A stretch of DNA of 64,000 nucleotides from JACVRW01 sp963819635. Lineage in GTDB: Bacteria > Actinomycetota > Thermoleophilia > Solirubrobacterales > Thermoleophilaceae. Positions 25,702-33,110 of this stretch are shown piece after piece (position 1 is the stretch's first letter; every line of letters begins with the position of its first letter). Where the stretch lies: NCBI GenBank assembly GCA_963819635.1, contig CAWFWX010000003.1, positions 62,001-126,000 on the forward strand, in the 5' to 3' direction. The notes under the pieces were generated by a model, which saw nothing but the letters and a program-made list of their open reading frames with translations, had not been told where the DNA came from and did not search any database. The translations under genes were made by a program, and so were the position numbers.

Positions 25702-26046
25702 ATGTCGGCGATGGCCACGCAGCGGACCACCGTCGTGGTGCGCCGGGAGACGTGCTGCTCGTCGTACCACCAAGCCGTCGAGCTGGTGGGCAAGCGCTGG
25801 ACCGGCGCGATCCTGTTCGTGCTGATGGACGGCCCCACTCGCTTCTCGGAGTTCAAGCGGCTCGTGCCCGATCTGTCCGACCGGCTTCTGTCTGAGCGGA
25901 TGAAGGAGCTCGAGGGGGAGGGGATCGTCGAGCGCCGCGTCATCGACGCCACACCCGTGAGGGTCGAGTACCTTCTCACCGAGAAGGGTGAGGCGCTCGA
26001 ACCCGCCGTGCGCGCGCTCAAGCGCTGGGCCAACGCCTGGCTGTAG
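25702..26046 (+). CDS. HxlR-family winged-helix regulator
   Basis: 114 residues; starts at 25702 or at ATG 25711 are both possible. HxlR signature: AVELVGKRWTGAILFVLMDG, then TRFSEFKRLVPDLSDRLLSERMKELEGEGIVERRV. A Cys-Cys pair (ETCCSSYHQA) sits just before helix 1, where redox- or quinone-sensing HxlR proteins such as YodB hold their reactive cysteine. It probably controls the upstream AhpD-like gene through the inverted repeat at 25072-25090 (inference). Glutamine synthetase begins 10 bases downstream. Confidence 0.88.
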   Translation: MSAMATQRTTVVVRRETCCSSYHQAVELVGKRWTGAILFVLMDGPTRFSEFKRLVPDLSDRLLSERMKELEGEGIVERRVIDATPVRVEYLLTEKGEALEPAVRALKRWANAWL

Positions 26047-26056
26047 CCTGCGCGCC

Positions 26057-27406
26057 ATGAGCGACCAGCCTCAGACCGCCGACGACGTCCGCGCCTTCGT
26101 CGAGGAGCGCGATATCCGCTTCGTGCGGCTCTGGTTCACGGACATCCTCGGGCAGCTGAAGAGCTTCTCGATCAACGCGCAGGAGCTCGAGGATGCGTTC
26201 GAGGGCGGGATGGGCTTCGACGGCTCCTCGATCACCGGCTTCAACGCGATCGAGGAGTCGGACATGATCGCGATGCCGGACCCGTCGACGTTCGCGATCC
26301 TGCCCTGGCGCCCGGAGGACAAGGGCGTGGCGAGGATGTTCTGCGACGTCGTCACGCCGGCGCGCGAGCCCTACGAGGGCGACCCGCGCCAGGTGCTCCG
26401 TCGCACGCTCGAGCGCGCAGAGGCGATGGGCTTCACGAACTTCTACGTCGGCCCGGAGCTGGAGTTCTTCTACTTCCGCAACGCGCGCCCCGAGAGCGGC
26501 GTGCCGGAGGTGCTCGACGAGGGCGGCTACTTCGACCTGACCACGCTCGACGCCGGCTCGGACGTTCGCCGCGAGACCGTGCTCGCGCTCGAGCAGCTCG
26601 GGATCCACGTGGAGTACACCCACCATGAGGTGGGGCCGAGCCAGCACGAGATCGACATGCGCTACGCCGACGCGCTGAAGATGGCGGACGACTGCATGAC
26701 CTACCGGATCACGGTCAAGGAATACGCCATGAAGTACGGGTGGCACGCGACCTTCATGCCGAAGCCGCTGTTCGGCGAGAACGGCTCGGGGATGCACACC
26801 CACCAGTCGCTCTTCCGCGAGAGCTCGAACGCGTTCTACGACGCGAACGACCAGTACTTCCTGTCGGACACCGGCAAGGCCTTCATCGCCGGACAGCTGA
26901 AGCACGCGCGCGAGATCTGCTCCGTGTTCGCGCAGTGGGTCAACTCGTACAAGCGGCTCGTGCCGGGCTACGAGGCGCCCGTCTATTGCGCCTGGTCGCG
27001 CCGGAACCGCTCGGCGCTCGTGCGAGTGCCGCTCTACCACCCCGGCAAGGAGCAGGCCACGCGGATGGAGCTGCGCTGCCCCGACCCGGCCTGCAACCCC
27101 TATCTGACCTTTGCGGTGCTGCTCGCGGCAGGCCTCGAGGGGATCGAGAAGGGCTATGAGCTGCCCGAGCCGATGGAGAAGAACCTGTACCACATAAGCC
27201 CCGAGGAGCGGGTCCGGCTCGGCATCGAGCAGCTGCCCGAGACGCTCGGCGAGGCCATCGAGCTCACCGCCGAATCCGAGCTCGTGCTGCGCACTTTCGG
27301 CGAGCACATCTTCAACCGCTACGTCGAGATCAAGCGCCAGGAGTGGGAGGACTACCGCGTTCAGGTGACCCAGTGGGAGCTCGACAGGTACCTGTCGATC
27401 CTCTAA
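26057..27406 (+). CDS. glnA: Glutamine synthetase type I
   Basis: 449 residues. ATP-dependent synthesis of glutamine from glutamate and ammonia; cytoplasmic dodecamer. Signatures: MGFDGSSITGF near the start, metal/glutamate residues in VGPELEFFYF and EVGPSQHEIDMRYADALKMAD, and FMPKPLFGENGSGMHTHQSL. The ATP and end motifs are CAWSRRNRSALVRVP and MELRCPDPACNPYLTFAVLL. The length fits the GSI-alpha subtype. The region equivalent to the adenylylation loop reads KNLYHISPEER. It is the last gene of the AhpD-HxlR-glnA run. The context is odd for a primary nitrogen-assimilation enzyme, so a specialised paralogue is possible. Confidence 0.95.
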   Translation: MSDQPQTADDVRAFVEERDIRFVRLWFTDILGQLKSFSINAQELEDAFEGGMGFDGSSITGFNAIEESDMIAMPDPSTFAILPWRPEDKGVARMFCDVVTPAREPYEGDPRQVLRRTLERAEAMGFTNFYVGPELEFFYFRNARPESGVPEVLDEGGYFDLTTLDAGSDVRRETVLALEQLGIHVEYTHHEVGPSQHEIDMRYADALKMADDCMTYRITVKEYAMKYGWHATFMPKPLFGENGSGMHTHQSLFRESSNAFYDANDQYFLSDTGKAFIAGQLKHAREICSVFAQWVNSYKRLVPGYEAPVYCAWSRRNRSALVRVPLYHPGKEQATRMELRCPDPACNPYLTFAVLLAAGLEGIEKGYELPEPMEKNLYHISPEERVRLGIEQLPETLGEAIELTAESELVLRTFGEHIFNRYVEIKRQEWEDYRVQVTQWELDRYLSIL

Positions 27407-27451
27407 CGGAGTCGTAACGCACCGCGAGGGAGCGCTCGGCACAATCACACG

Positions 27452-29959
27452 ATGGATTCGCGCCCCCGCTCCATCTTCGCCATCGCCGCCGGCCCGCGCG
27501 CCAAGTGGATCGTCTTCCTCGTCTGGCTCGTCGTCATCTTCATCGCTGCCGGGCCCGCGCAGCTGCCGACGAAGTTCGCGGACGCCGAGAACAACGAATC
27601 CACCTCCTTCCTCCCGGGCGACGCGGAGTCGACCCATGCGCTGACCGCCACCGAGGAGCTCCAGGGCGGGGAGCTCGCCCCGGCGGTCATCGTCTACGCA
27701 CGCGAGAGCGGGCTCACCCCGGCGGACTTCGCCAAGATCCGCGAGGACGTCCAGCGCCTGACGAGCAAGCGCTATCCCGCAGTGGTTCCCGACGGCGCGA
27801 CCGCCGCCGCGGGCGGCCAGGGAGGCAGCTCCGCGGAGGGCCCTGCAGCCGAAGGCGGGCAACCGCAAGGGCTCCCCGAGGGCTGCGGCGGGCCTACGAC
27901 CGAGATCCCCGGTCAGCCGAGCGGCTACGCGCCGTTCGTCGGGCCGCTCTGCTCGCAGGACGGCAAGGCGGCGATCGTGACCGCCTACCTGAAGGGCGAG
28001 GGCGAGGGCGACAAGATCCTCGACCCGGTCAAGTTCTGGCGCGACACCGTTTCGGATCCGGGCGGCGGGCTCGAGGTGAAGATCACCGGCGGGGCCGGTT
28101 ACGCCGCGGATGCCATCGAGGTCTTCGAGTCCATCAACGGCACACTGCTGCTGGCGGCGATCACGCTGGTGATCGTCCTGCTGATCCTGATCTACCGGTC
28201 GCCGATCTTCCTGTTCGTTCCGCTGGCGGCCGTCATCTTCGCCGAGATCCTGGCGCGCTCCCTCGGCTATGGGCTCTCCGAGCTCGGCGTGACGATCAAC
28301 GGGCAGTCGAGCTCGATCATGTCGATCATGGTGCTCGGCGCGGGCACCGACTACGCCCTCCTGATAGTCGCGAGATACCGGGAGGAGCTCCACTACAGGC
28401 TGGACCGGCATGAGGCGATGGCCGCCGCTATGCGCTCGGCAGGCCCGGCGGTGCTGGCCTCGGCCGCGACCGTCATCGCGGCGCTCTTCTGCCTGACGAT
28501 CGCCAAGGTCAACGGCACCTCCGGCATGGGGCCGATCGTCGCGATGGGAGTGGCCTGCGCGGCTCTCTCGATGCTCACCCTGTTGCCCGCGCTGCTGACG
28601 ATCTTCGGCCGCCGCGCGTTCTGGCCGTTCGTCCCGCACTCCACCGAGTGGCTCGCCCCCGAGGGCATTCAGGCCGGGCGCATGCGGCGGCGCATCGCGG
28701 ACGGGCCACGGGTGCCCGCGCTGCTGATCGTGGTCGGCGCCTCGCTGATCGTCTTCCTGCTGCTCCCGATCGTCATCCTCAACTCGCTGCTGCACAAGGC
28801 CACGCGCGGCGTCATCCCGTCGTTCATCGTGGGCCCGCTCGACCGCAACATCTTCAAGCCCTACGAGCTGCGCCGGTTCCGGCACGAGACCGTCGCGGAC
28901 GAAACCCACGGGTTCTGGAAGCGCGTCGGCGATTGGGTCGCGAAGCAGCCGCGGCGAGTGGCCATCGGCTCGATCGCCGTGCTGCTCGTGTTCTGCCTGG
29001 GCCTCACGTTCTTCTCGACCGATCTGACGACCAACGACAGCTACCGCACCAAGGTCGAGTCGGTCGAGGGGCAGGAGATCCTCAGCAGGCACTTCCCGGC
29101 GGGCTCGAGCGCTCCGGTCGACATCGTCGTTCCGAGCGAGCAGGACGTGCCCGCCGTGAGGAGGGCCGTGGCGGCTGTCGACGGCGTCGAGGGTGTGTCC
29201 GGACCGGTTGCCCAGGGCGACAGCGGCGTGCTCATCCAGGGCGTCCTCGAGCCGGAGCCGTACTCGACGGAGGCGTTCGACCTGATCGACCCGATCCGCG
29301 ACGCGGCGCACGGCGCGGCGGAGGGCACCCTGGTCGGCGGTGCGAGCGCGGTCGAGTTCGACGTGCGCGAGGCGGCGGCGTGGGACTCCAAGGTCATCCC
29401 GCCGATCGTGCTCGTCGTGGTCTTCCTGATCCTCGTCGTGCTGCTCAGGGCGGTCGTGGCTCCGCTCATCCTGATCGGGACCGTGATCCTGAGCTTCCTG
29501 GCGGCGCTCGGCGTCGGCTACTTCGCGTTCGACGTGTTCTTCGACTTCCCGGGCTCGGACCCGTCGCTGCCGCTGTTCGCCTTCGTCTTCCTGGTGGCGC
29601 TCGGCGTGGACTACAACATCTTCCTGATGGCGCGGGCGCGCGAGGAGACGCTCACGCACGGCACGCGCGCGGGGATGCTGCGGGCCCTGGCGGTCACGGG
29701 TGGCGTGATCACCAGCGCCGGCATCGTCCTCGCGGGCACGTTCTCGGTGCTGGCCGTGCTCCCGCTCGTATTCCTGACGGAGATCGGGTTCGTCGTGGCG
29801 TTCGGGGTGCTGCTCGACACCTTCCTCGTGCGCAGCGTGCTCGTGCCCGCGCTCGTGGAGCTGATCGGGCCGCAGGTGTGGTGGCCGTCGCGGCTCGCAC
29901 GCGAGGAGGGCCGTCCCGGGCCGGGGCCCGGCGACGAGCGGGTGCCGGTCGAGGCGTGA
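27452..29959 (+). CDS. MMPL/RND-family transporter
   Basis: 835 residues and about 12 transmembrane helices in two homologous halves. Each half has a large extracytoplasmic loop after helix 1; the first loop holds a Gly/Pro/Gln-rich stretch near residues 110-145. The RND-type ion-relay motifs in helix 4 of each half are GAGTDYALLIVARYREEL and LGVDYNIFLMARAREETL, both intact. MMPL proteins export lipids or small molecules using proton motive force. It overlaps the downstream PLP decarboxylase by 4 bases, hinting that the product of that enzyme is exported (inference). Confidence 0.93.
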   Translation: MDSRPRSIFAIAAGPRAKWIVFLVWLVVIFIAAGPAQLPTKFADAENNESTSFLPGDAESTHALTATEELQGGELAPAVIVYARESGLTPADFAKIREDVQRLTSKRYPAVVPDGATAAAGGQGGSSAEGPAAEGGQPQGLPEGCGGPTTEIPGQPSGYAPFVGPLCSQDGKAAIVTAYLKGEGEGDKILDPVKFWRDTVSDPGGGLEVKITGGAGYAADAIEVFESINGTLLLAAITLVIVLLILIYRSPIFLFVPLAAVIFAEILARSLGYGLSELGVTINGQSSSIMSIMVLGAGTDYALLIVARYREELHYRLDRHEAMAAAMRSAGPAVLASAATVIAALFCLTIAKVNGTSGMGPIVAMGVACAALSMLTLLPALLTIFGRRAFWPFVPHSTEWLAPEGIQAGRMRRRIADGPRVPALLIVVGASLIVFLLLPIVILNSLLHKATRGVIPSFIVGPLDRNIFKPYELRRFRHETVADETHGFWKRVGDWVAKQPRRVAIGSIAVLLVFCLGLTFFSTDLTTNDSYRTKVESVEGQEILSRHFPAGSSAPVDIVVPSEQDVPAVRRAVAAVDGVEGVSGPVAQGDSGVLIQGVLEPEPYSTEAFDLIDPIRDAAHGAAEGTLVGGASAVEFDVREAAAWDSKVIPPIVLVVVFLILVVLLRAVVAPLILIGTVILSFLAALGVGYFAFDVFFDFPGSDPSLPLFAFVFLVALGVDYNIFLMARAREETLTHGTRAGMLRALAVTGGVITSAGIVLAGTFSVLAVLPLVFLTEIGFVVAFGVLLDTFLVRSVLVPALVELIGPQVWWPSRLAREEGRPGPGPGDERVPVEA

Positions 29960-31386
29960 GCCGCCCGGCGGGCGGCTGGGAGGGCGGCGAGTACGAGCGG
30001 CTCGCCGCCGTCGCGCTGCCCGCGGTTGCCCGCTACGTCGAGGAGAGCCGGCGCGGCGCGCGGCCGGTGGGCGCGCCGCCGCCGCTCGAGGAGCTGATCG
30101 AGCGGCTCGATCTGCGCCGGCTGGCGCGGGACGGCGGCCTGGACGGCGAGGACTTCGGGGCGTGGCTCGAGCGCGTGCTCGAACACAGCGTGAGGCTGCA
30201 TCATCCTGCCGAGATCGCCCACCAGGTGGCCGCGCCCGACGTGCCCTCGGCGATCGCCGATCTCGTCCAGGGCGCGATCAACCAGCCGATGTCGATCTAC
30301 GAGATGGGCCCGGCCGCGCACGCGATGGAGCGGGTGGTCGTCGAGTGGATGACCGAGCAGATCGGCTGGCCGGAGGGCGGAGGCGGGGTGCTGACCCACG
30401 GAGGCTCGCTCGCGAACCTGACCGCCCTGCTCGCCGCCCGCGCCGCTGCCGCCCCGGACGCGTGGACCGAGGGGGTGGACGGCACGCTCGCGGTGCTCGC
30501 CCCGCCCTCGACGCACTACTCGGTGCGCCGCAGCGTGGCCATGCTCGGGCTGGGCGAGCGCGCTGTGGTGGACCTCGAGGTGGACGACCTCGAGCGGATC
30601 GTCCCGGGCGCGCTCGCGGACGGGCTCGAGCGCGCGAAGGCGGCCGGGCGCCGCCCGATGGCACTCGTTGCCGCGGCGTGCGCCACCAGCACCGGTCTGC
30701 ACGACGACCTCGACGCCGTCGGCGGCTTCTGCCGCGAGCACGACATCTGGTTCCACGTCGACGCCGCCCACGGCGCGCCTGCCCTGCTCTCGCCGGCGCA
30801 CCGGCACCTGCTCCGCGGCATCGAGCACGCGGACTCGGTGATCTGGGACGCGCACAAGATGATGCGCACCTCCGCGCTGGCGGCGGCCGTGCTGGTGCGC
30901 GAGGACCGGCGGCTCGAGGCCGCGTTCAGGCAGAAGGCCGCCTACCTGATCTACGAGGAGGCCGGCGAGGCCGGCCCGAGCCTGCTCGAGCGCCAGGTCG
31001 AGTGCACCAAGGCGGCACTCGGCGCGCGGATCTTCATGAACCTGGCCTTCCGCGGGCCGGACGGCATCGGCCGCTACGTCGGCGAGCAGTACGACAAGAC
31101 GCTCCGCTTCTGGGAGCTGATCGAGGCGCGCGACGGCTTCGAGTGCCTCAGCCGGCCCGAGTCGAACATCCTCTGCTTCCGCTACGGGCGCGACTCCGAT
31201 CTGCAGGTGCGGCTGCGCGAGCGGCTGCTCCGGGAGAAGCGCTTCCACCTCAGCTCGACCGAGGTGAACGGCCAGCGCTGGCTCCGCATGTCGGTGATGG
31301 CGCCGGCCACGACCGAGGCGACGGTCTCGGAGCTGCTGGACGCGATCGAGTCGGCGGTATCCGAGCGGGGTCAGGCTGAAGCCTGA
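29956..31386 (+). CDS. Group II PLP-dependent decarboxylase
   Basis: 476 residues from GTG 29956, overlapping the transporter stop (GTGA). Aspartate-aminotransferase fold: GVLTHGGSLANLTALLAAR, then ACATSTGLHDDLDAVG, the PLP-stacking HVDAAHGAPALLSP, and the Schiff-base lysine in VIWDAHKMMRTSALAAAV (Lys about 301). It belongs to the aromatic-amino-acid/diaminobutyrate/cysteine-sulfinate decarboxylase group. Substrate is not decidable from sequence. Product is an amine that could be moved by the coupled MMPL pump. It ends inside a perfect palindrome shared with the convergent gene. Confidence 0.9.
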   Translation: MSRPAGGWEGGEYERLAAVALPAVARYVEESRRGARPVGAPPPLEELIERLDLRRLARDGGLDGEDFGAWLERVLEHSVRLHHPAEIAHQVAAPDVPSAIADLVQGAINQPMSIYEMGPAAHAMERVVVEWMTEQIGWPEGGGGVLTHGGSLANLTALLAARAAAAPDAWTEGVDGTLAVLAPPSTHYSVRRSVAMLGLGERAVVDLEVDDLERIVPGALADGLERAKAAGRRPMALVAAACATSTGLHDDLDAVGGFCREHDIWFHVDAAHGAPALLSPAHRHLLRGIEHADSVIWDAHKMMRTSALAAAVLVREDRRLEAAFRQKAAYLIYEEAGEAGPSLLERQVECTKAALGARIFMNLAFRGPDGIGRYVGEQYDKTLRFWELIEARDGFECLSRPESNILCFRYGRDSDLQVRLRERLLREKRFHLSSTEVNGQRWLRMSVMAPATTEATVSELLDAIESAVSERGQAEA

Positions 31387-31394
31387 CCCCGCTC
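31363..31394. terminator. Perfect 15-base inverted repeat covering both convergent stop codons
   Basis: GAGCGGGGTCAGGCT-GA-AGCCTGACCCCGCTC, 15 of 15 paired with a 2-base spacer. The decarboxylase stop (31384-31386) and the MarR-GNAT stop (31373-31371) both lie inside. The two genes overlap here by 16 bases and end with the similar residues GQAEA and GQASA because the DNA is symmetric. Likely a bidirectional terminator built from coding sequence. Confidence 0.7.
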
Positions 31395-32273
31395 CAGCTC
31401 CTTCTCGAACCAGTGGTCGGCGAACGGCTCGTCGTTGAACGCGGGCACCTCGCGGTAGCCGGCCGAGCGGTAGAGCGCGATCGCCTCCACGAGCGCGCGG
31501 TTCGTCTCGAGGCGCGTCATCCGCGCCCCGCTCGCGGCGGCCTGCGCCTCGAGCTCGGCCAGCAGGCGCCGGCCCAGGCCCAGGCCGCGCGCAGCGGGTG
31601 AGACCCACATGCGCTTGACCTCTGTGGGCTCGCCCTCGTGGTGCTTCACCGCGCCGCAGCCCACGGGCTCGCCGTGGAGGTACGCGACGAGCAGGCCGCC
31701 CCGAGGTGGGGTGAGCTCGTGCGGCTCAGCGGAGATCCCGGCCGCCGGGTCGAACCCCGTGTCGGAGCGGCGGTCGAGCTCCTCGAAGTACGCGCGGAGG
31801 CACTGCCGCGCGTCGGGGTGGTTCGGGTCGAGCTCGCGGATGTCGACCGCCGCGGAGGTCAGGAGGCGCTCGACCGTTCGCATCGCATCCACGAGCGACT
31901 CACGCTGCTTGGTGTCGAGCCGCGCCAGCATCGACTCCGCGAGCTCGTGACTCCGCCGGTCGAGCAGCTCGCGCTCGGCGCGGCCGGCGCGGGTGAGGCT
32001 GGCGATCCGAATGCGCCGATCGGCGCGGCTCGGCTCCACGCGCACCATGCCCGCCGCCTCCAGGGAGCGCAGGATCCTGCTGAGCTGGCCCGAGTCGAGC
32101 TCCAGCCTGTTGCGGAGCGCTCGCACCTCGCACCCGGCCGAGCCGATCTCCCACAGGACGCGCGACTCGCCCAGCGGCCGCTCGCGCGCCAGGAAGCGAT
32201 CGCTGAGGGCGCCGACTCGCTGCGTCACGGTTCGGTTGAAGCTCCTGACCTGCTCGACGGCCGCCGCGGCCAT
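31371..32273 (-). CDS. MarR-type regulator fused to GNAT acetyltransferase
   Basis: 300 residues. An N-terminal MarR winged helix (about 1-145) has ALRNRLELDSGQLSRILRSL and the wing VEPSRADRRIRIASLT. A GNAT domain (about 150-300) follows, with acetyl-CoA loop VSPAARGLGLGRRLLAEL and YRSAGYREV. Such HTH-GNAT fusions are known but the effector is usually unknown. The protein may couple a ligand or acetyl-CoA to transcription. It is convergent with the decarboxylase, and its promoter side faces the M28 peptidase end. Confidence 0.88.
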   Translation of the reverse strand: MAAAAVEQVRSFNRTVTQRVGALSDRFLARERPLGESRVLWEIGSAGCEVRALRNRLELDSGQLSRILRSLEAAGMVRVEPSRADRRIRIASLTRAGRAERELLDRRSHELAESMLARLDTKQRESLVDAMRTVERLLTSAAVDIRELDPNHPDARQCLRAYFEELDRRSDTGFDPAAGISAEPHELTPPRGGLLVAYLHGEPVGCGAVKHHEGEPTEVKRMWVSPAARGLGLGRRLLAELEAQAAASGARMTRLETNRALVEAIALYRSAGYREVPAFNDEPFADHWFEKELERGQASA

Positions 32274-32294
32274 TCTCTGATGTTAGTCAGAGGT

Positions 32295-33110
32295 CTAGCG
32301 GGCGCGCAATGCCTCGGCGACCATTCGGCGGGCGAGCACAAGCGATTTCGGGTCGAGCCGTGAAGGCCGGTCGCAGGCCATGTGGCGGCAGGGCTCGCCG
32401 CCGGCCCCGACGCCCAGCTTGGCGCCGGGCAGGCCGATCAGCTCGAACTCGCGGTGGTCGGAGTTGCCGGTGCTCTCGTCGCGCACCCAGCTGACCGGAG
32501 TAGCGACGCGGAACGCCGCCGCGAGCAGCTCCTTTTCCACGCGTGTCCGCGGCGCGGACGCCGGGGAACGCAGCCAGAAGGGACGGTCGCGGCCGACCTC
32601 GTCGAGCGACAGCGCCCACTGGAGCCGCCGGCGGCCGTGGTGCGAGCGGGCGCGCCGGGCGAGCGCGAGCGCGCCGAGGTGGTCGGGCGACCCGGTGTAG
32701 ACGCGCTCCTCGGCGCCGGTCGCGACGAGCCAGACGTCGCACCAGGGCTTGATCAGCTTCAGCCGGCCCGCGAGCGACGCGACCACGCCAAGCCCCGACG
32801 CGTTGTCGTTCGCCCCGGGCCCTGCGGGGGTGCTGTCGGTGTGCGCCATCACGATCCGGAGGCATGAGCGCGGCGTGTCGTATACGCCGATCACGTTGCG
32901 CGAGCGCCCGCGGCCCGGCACGCGGAACTCCTGCTCGCCGACGCGCAGCTCCGCACCCCGGAAGACTTTCCGCATGAGCCGATGCGCGCGCGCCTCGCGC
33001 TCGCTCGTGGCGGGCCGAGGCCCCCAGCCCGAGATCTGGGTAGCGACGCCGTAGGCGTCGGCGGGAACGGGCGCGGCGGCTGCGAGTGCGACCAGGAATG
33101 TGGCGATCAA
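32295..33110 (-). CDS. Secreted M28-family metallopeptidase
   Basis: 271 residues with a signal peptide (MIATFLVALAAAAPVPADA). The M28 zinc ligands are seen in IVMAHTDSTPAGPGANDNASG (His and Asp), a Glu pair in VATGAEE, and Asp/His in ESTGNSDHREFELIGLPG. It cleaves peptides or amino-terminal residues outside the cell. ATG 33110 overlaps the stop of the DUF255 gene by 4 bases, so the two are translationally coupled although one is cytoplasmic. Confidence 0.85.
   Translation of the reverse strand: MIATFLVALAAAAPVPADAYGVATQISGWGPRPATSEREARAHRLMRKVFRGAELRVGEQEFRVPGRGRSRNVIGVYDTPRSCLRIVMAHTDSTPAGPGANDNASGLGVVASLAGRLKLIKPWCDVWLVATGAEERVYTGSPDHLGALALARRARSHHGRRRLQWALSLDEVGRDRPFWLRSPASAPRTRVEKELLAAAFRVATPVSWVRDESTGNSDHREFELIGLPGAKLGVGAGGEPCRHMACDRPSRLDPKSLVLARRMVAEALRAR

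Noticed and set aside
26018..29659. A 1213-codon open frame on the minus strand
   Set aside because: It runs antisense to glnA and the MMPL gene. Its sequence is Arg/Asp/Val/His-rich without any motif, as expected for the complement of high-GC coding DNA.
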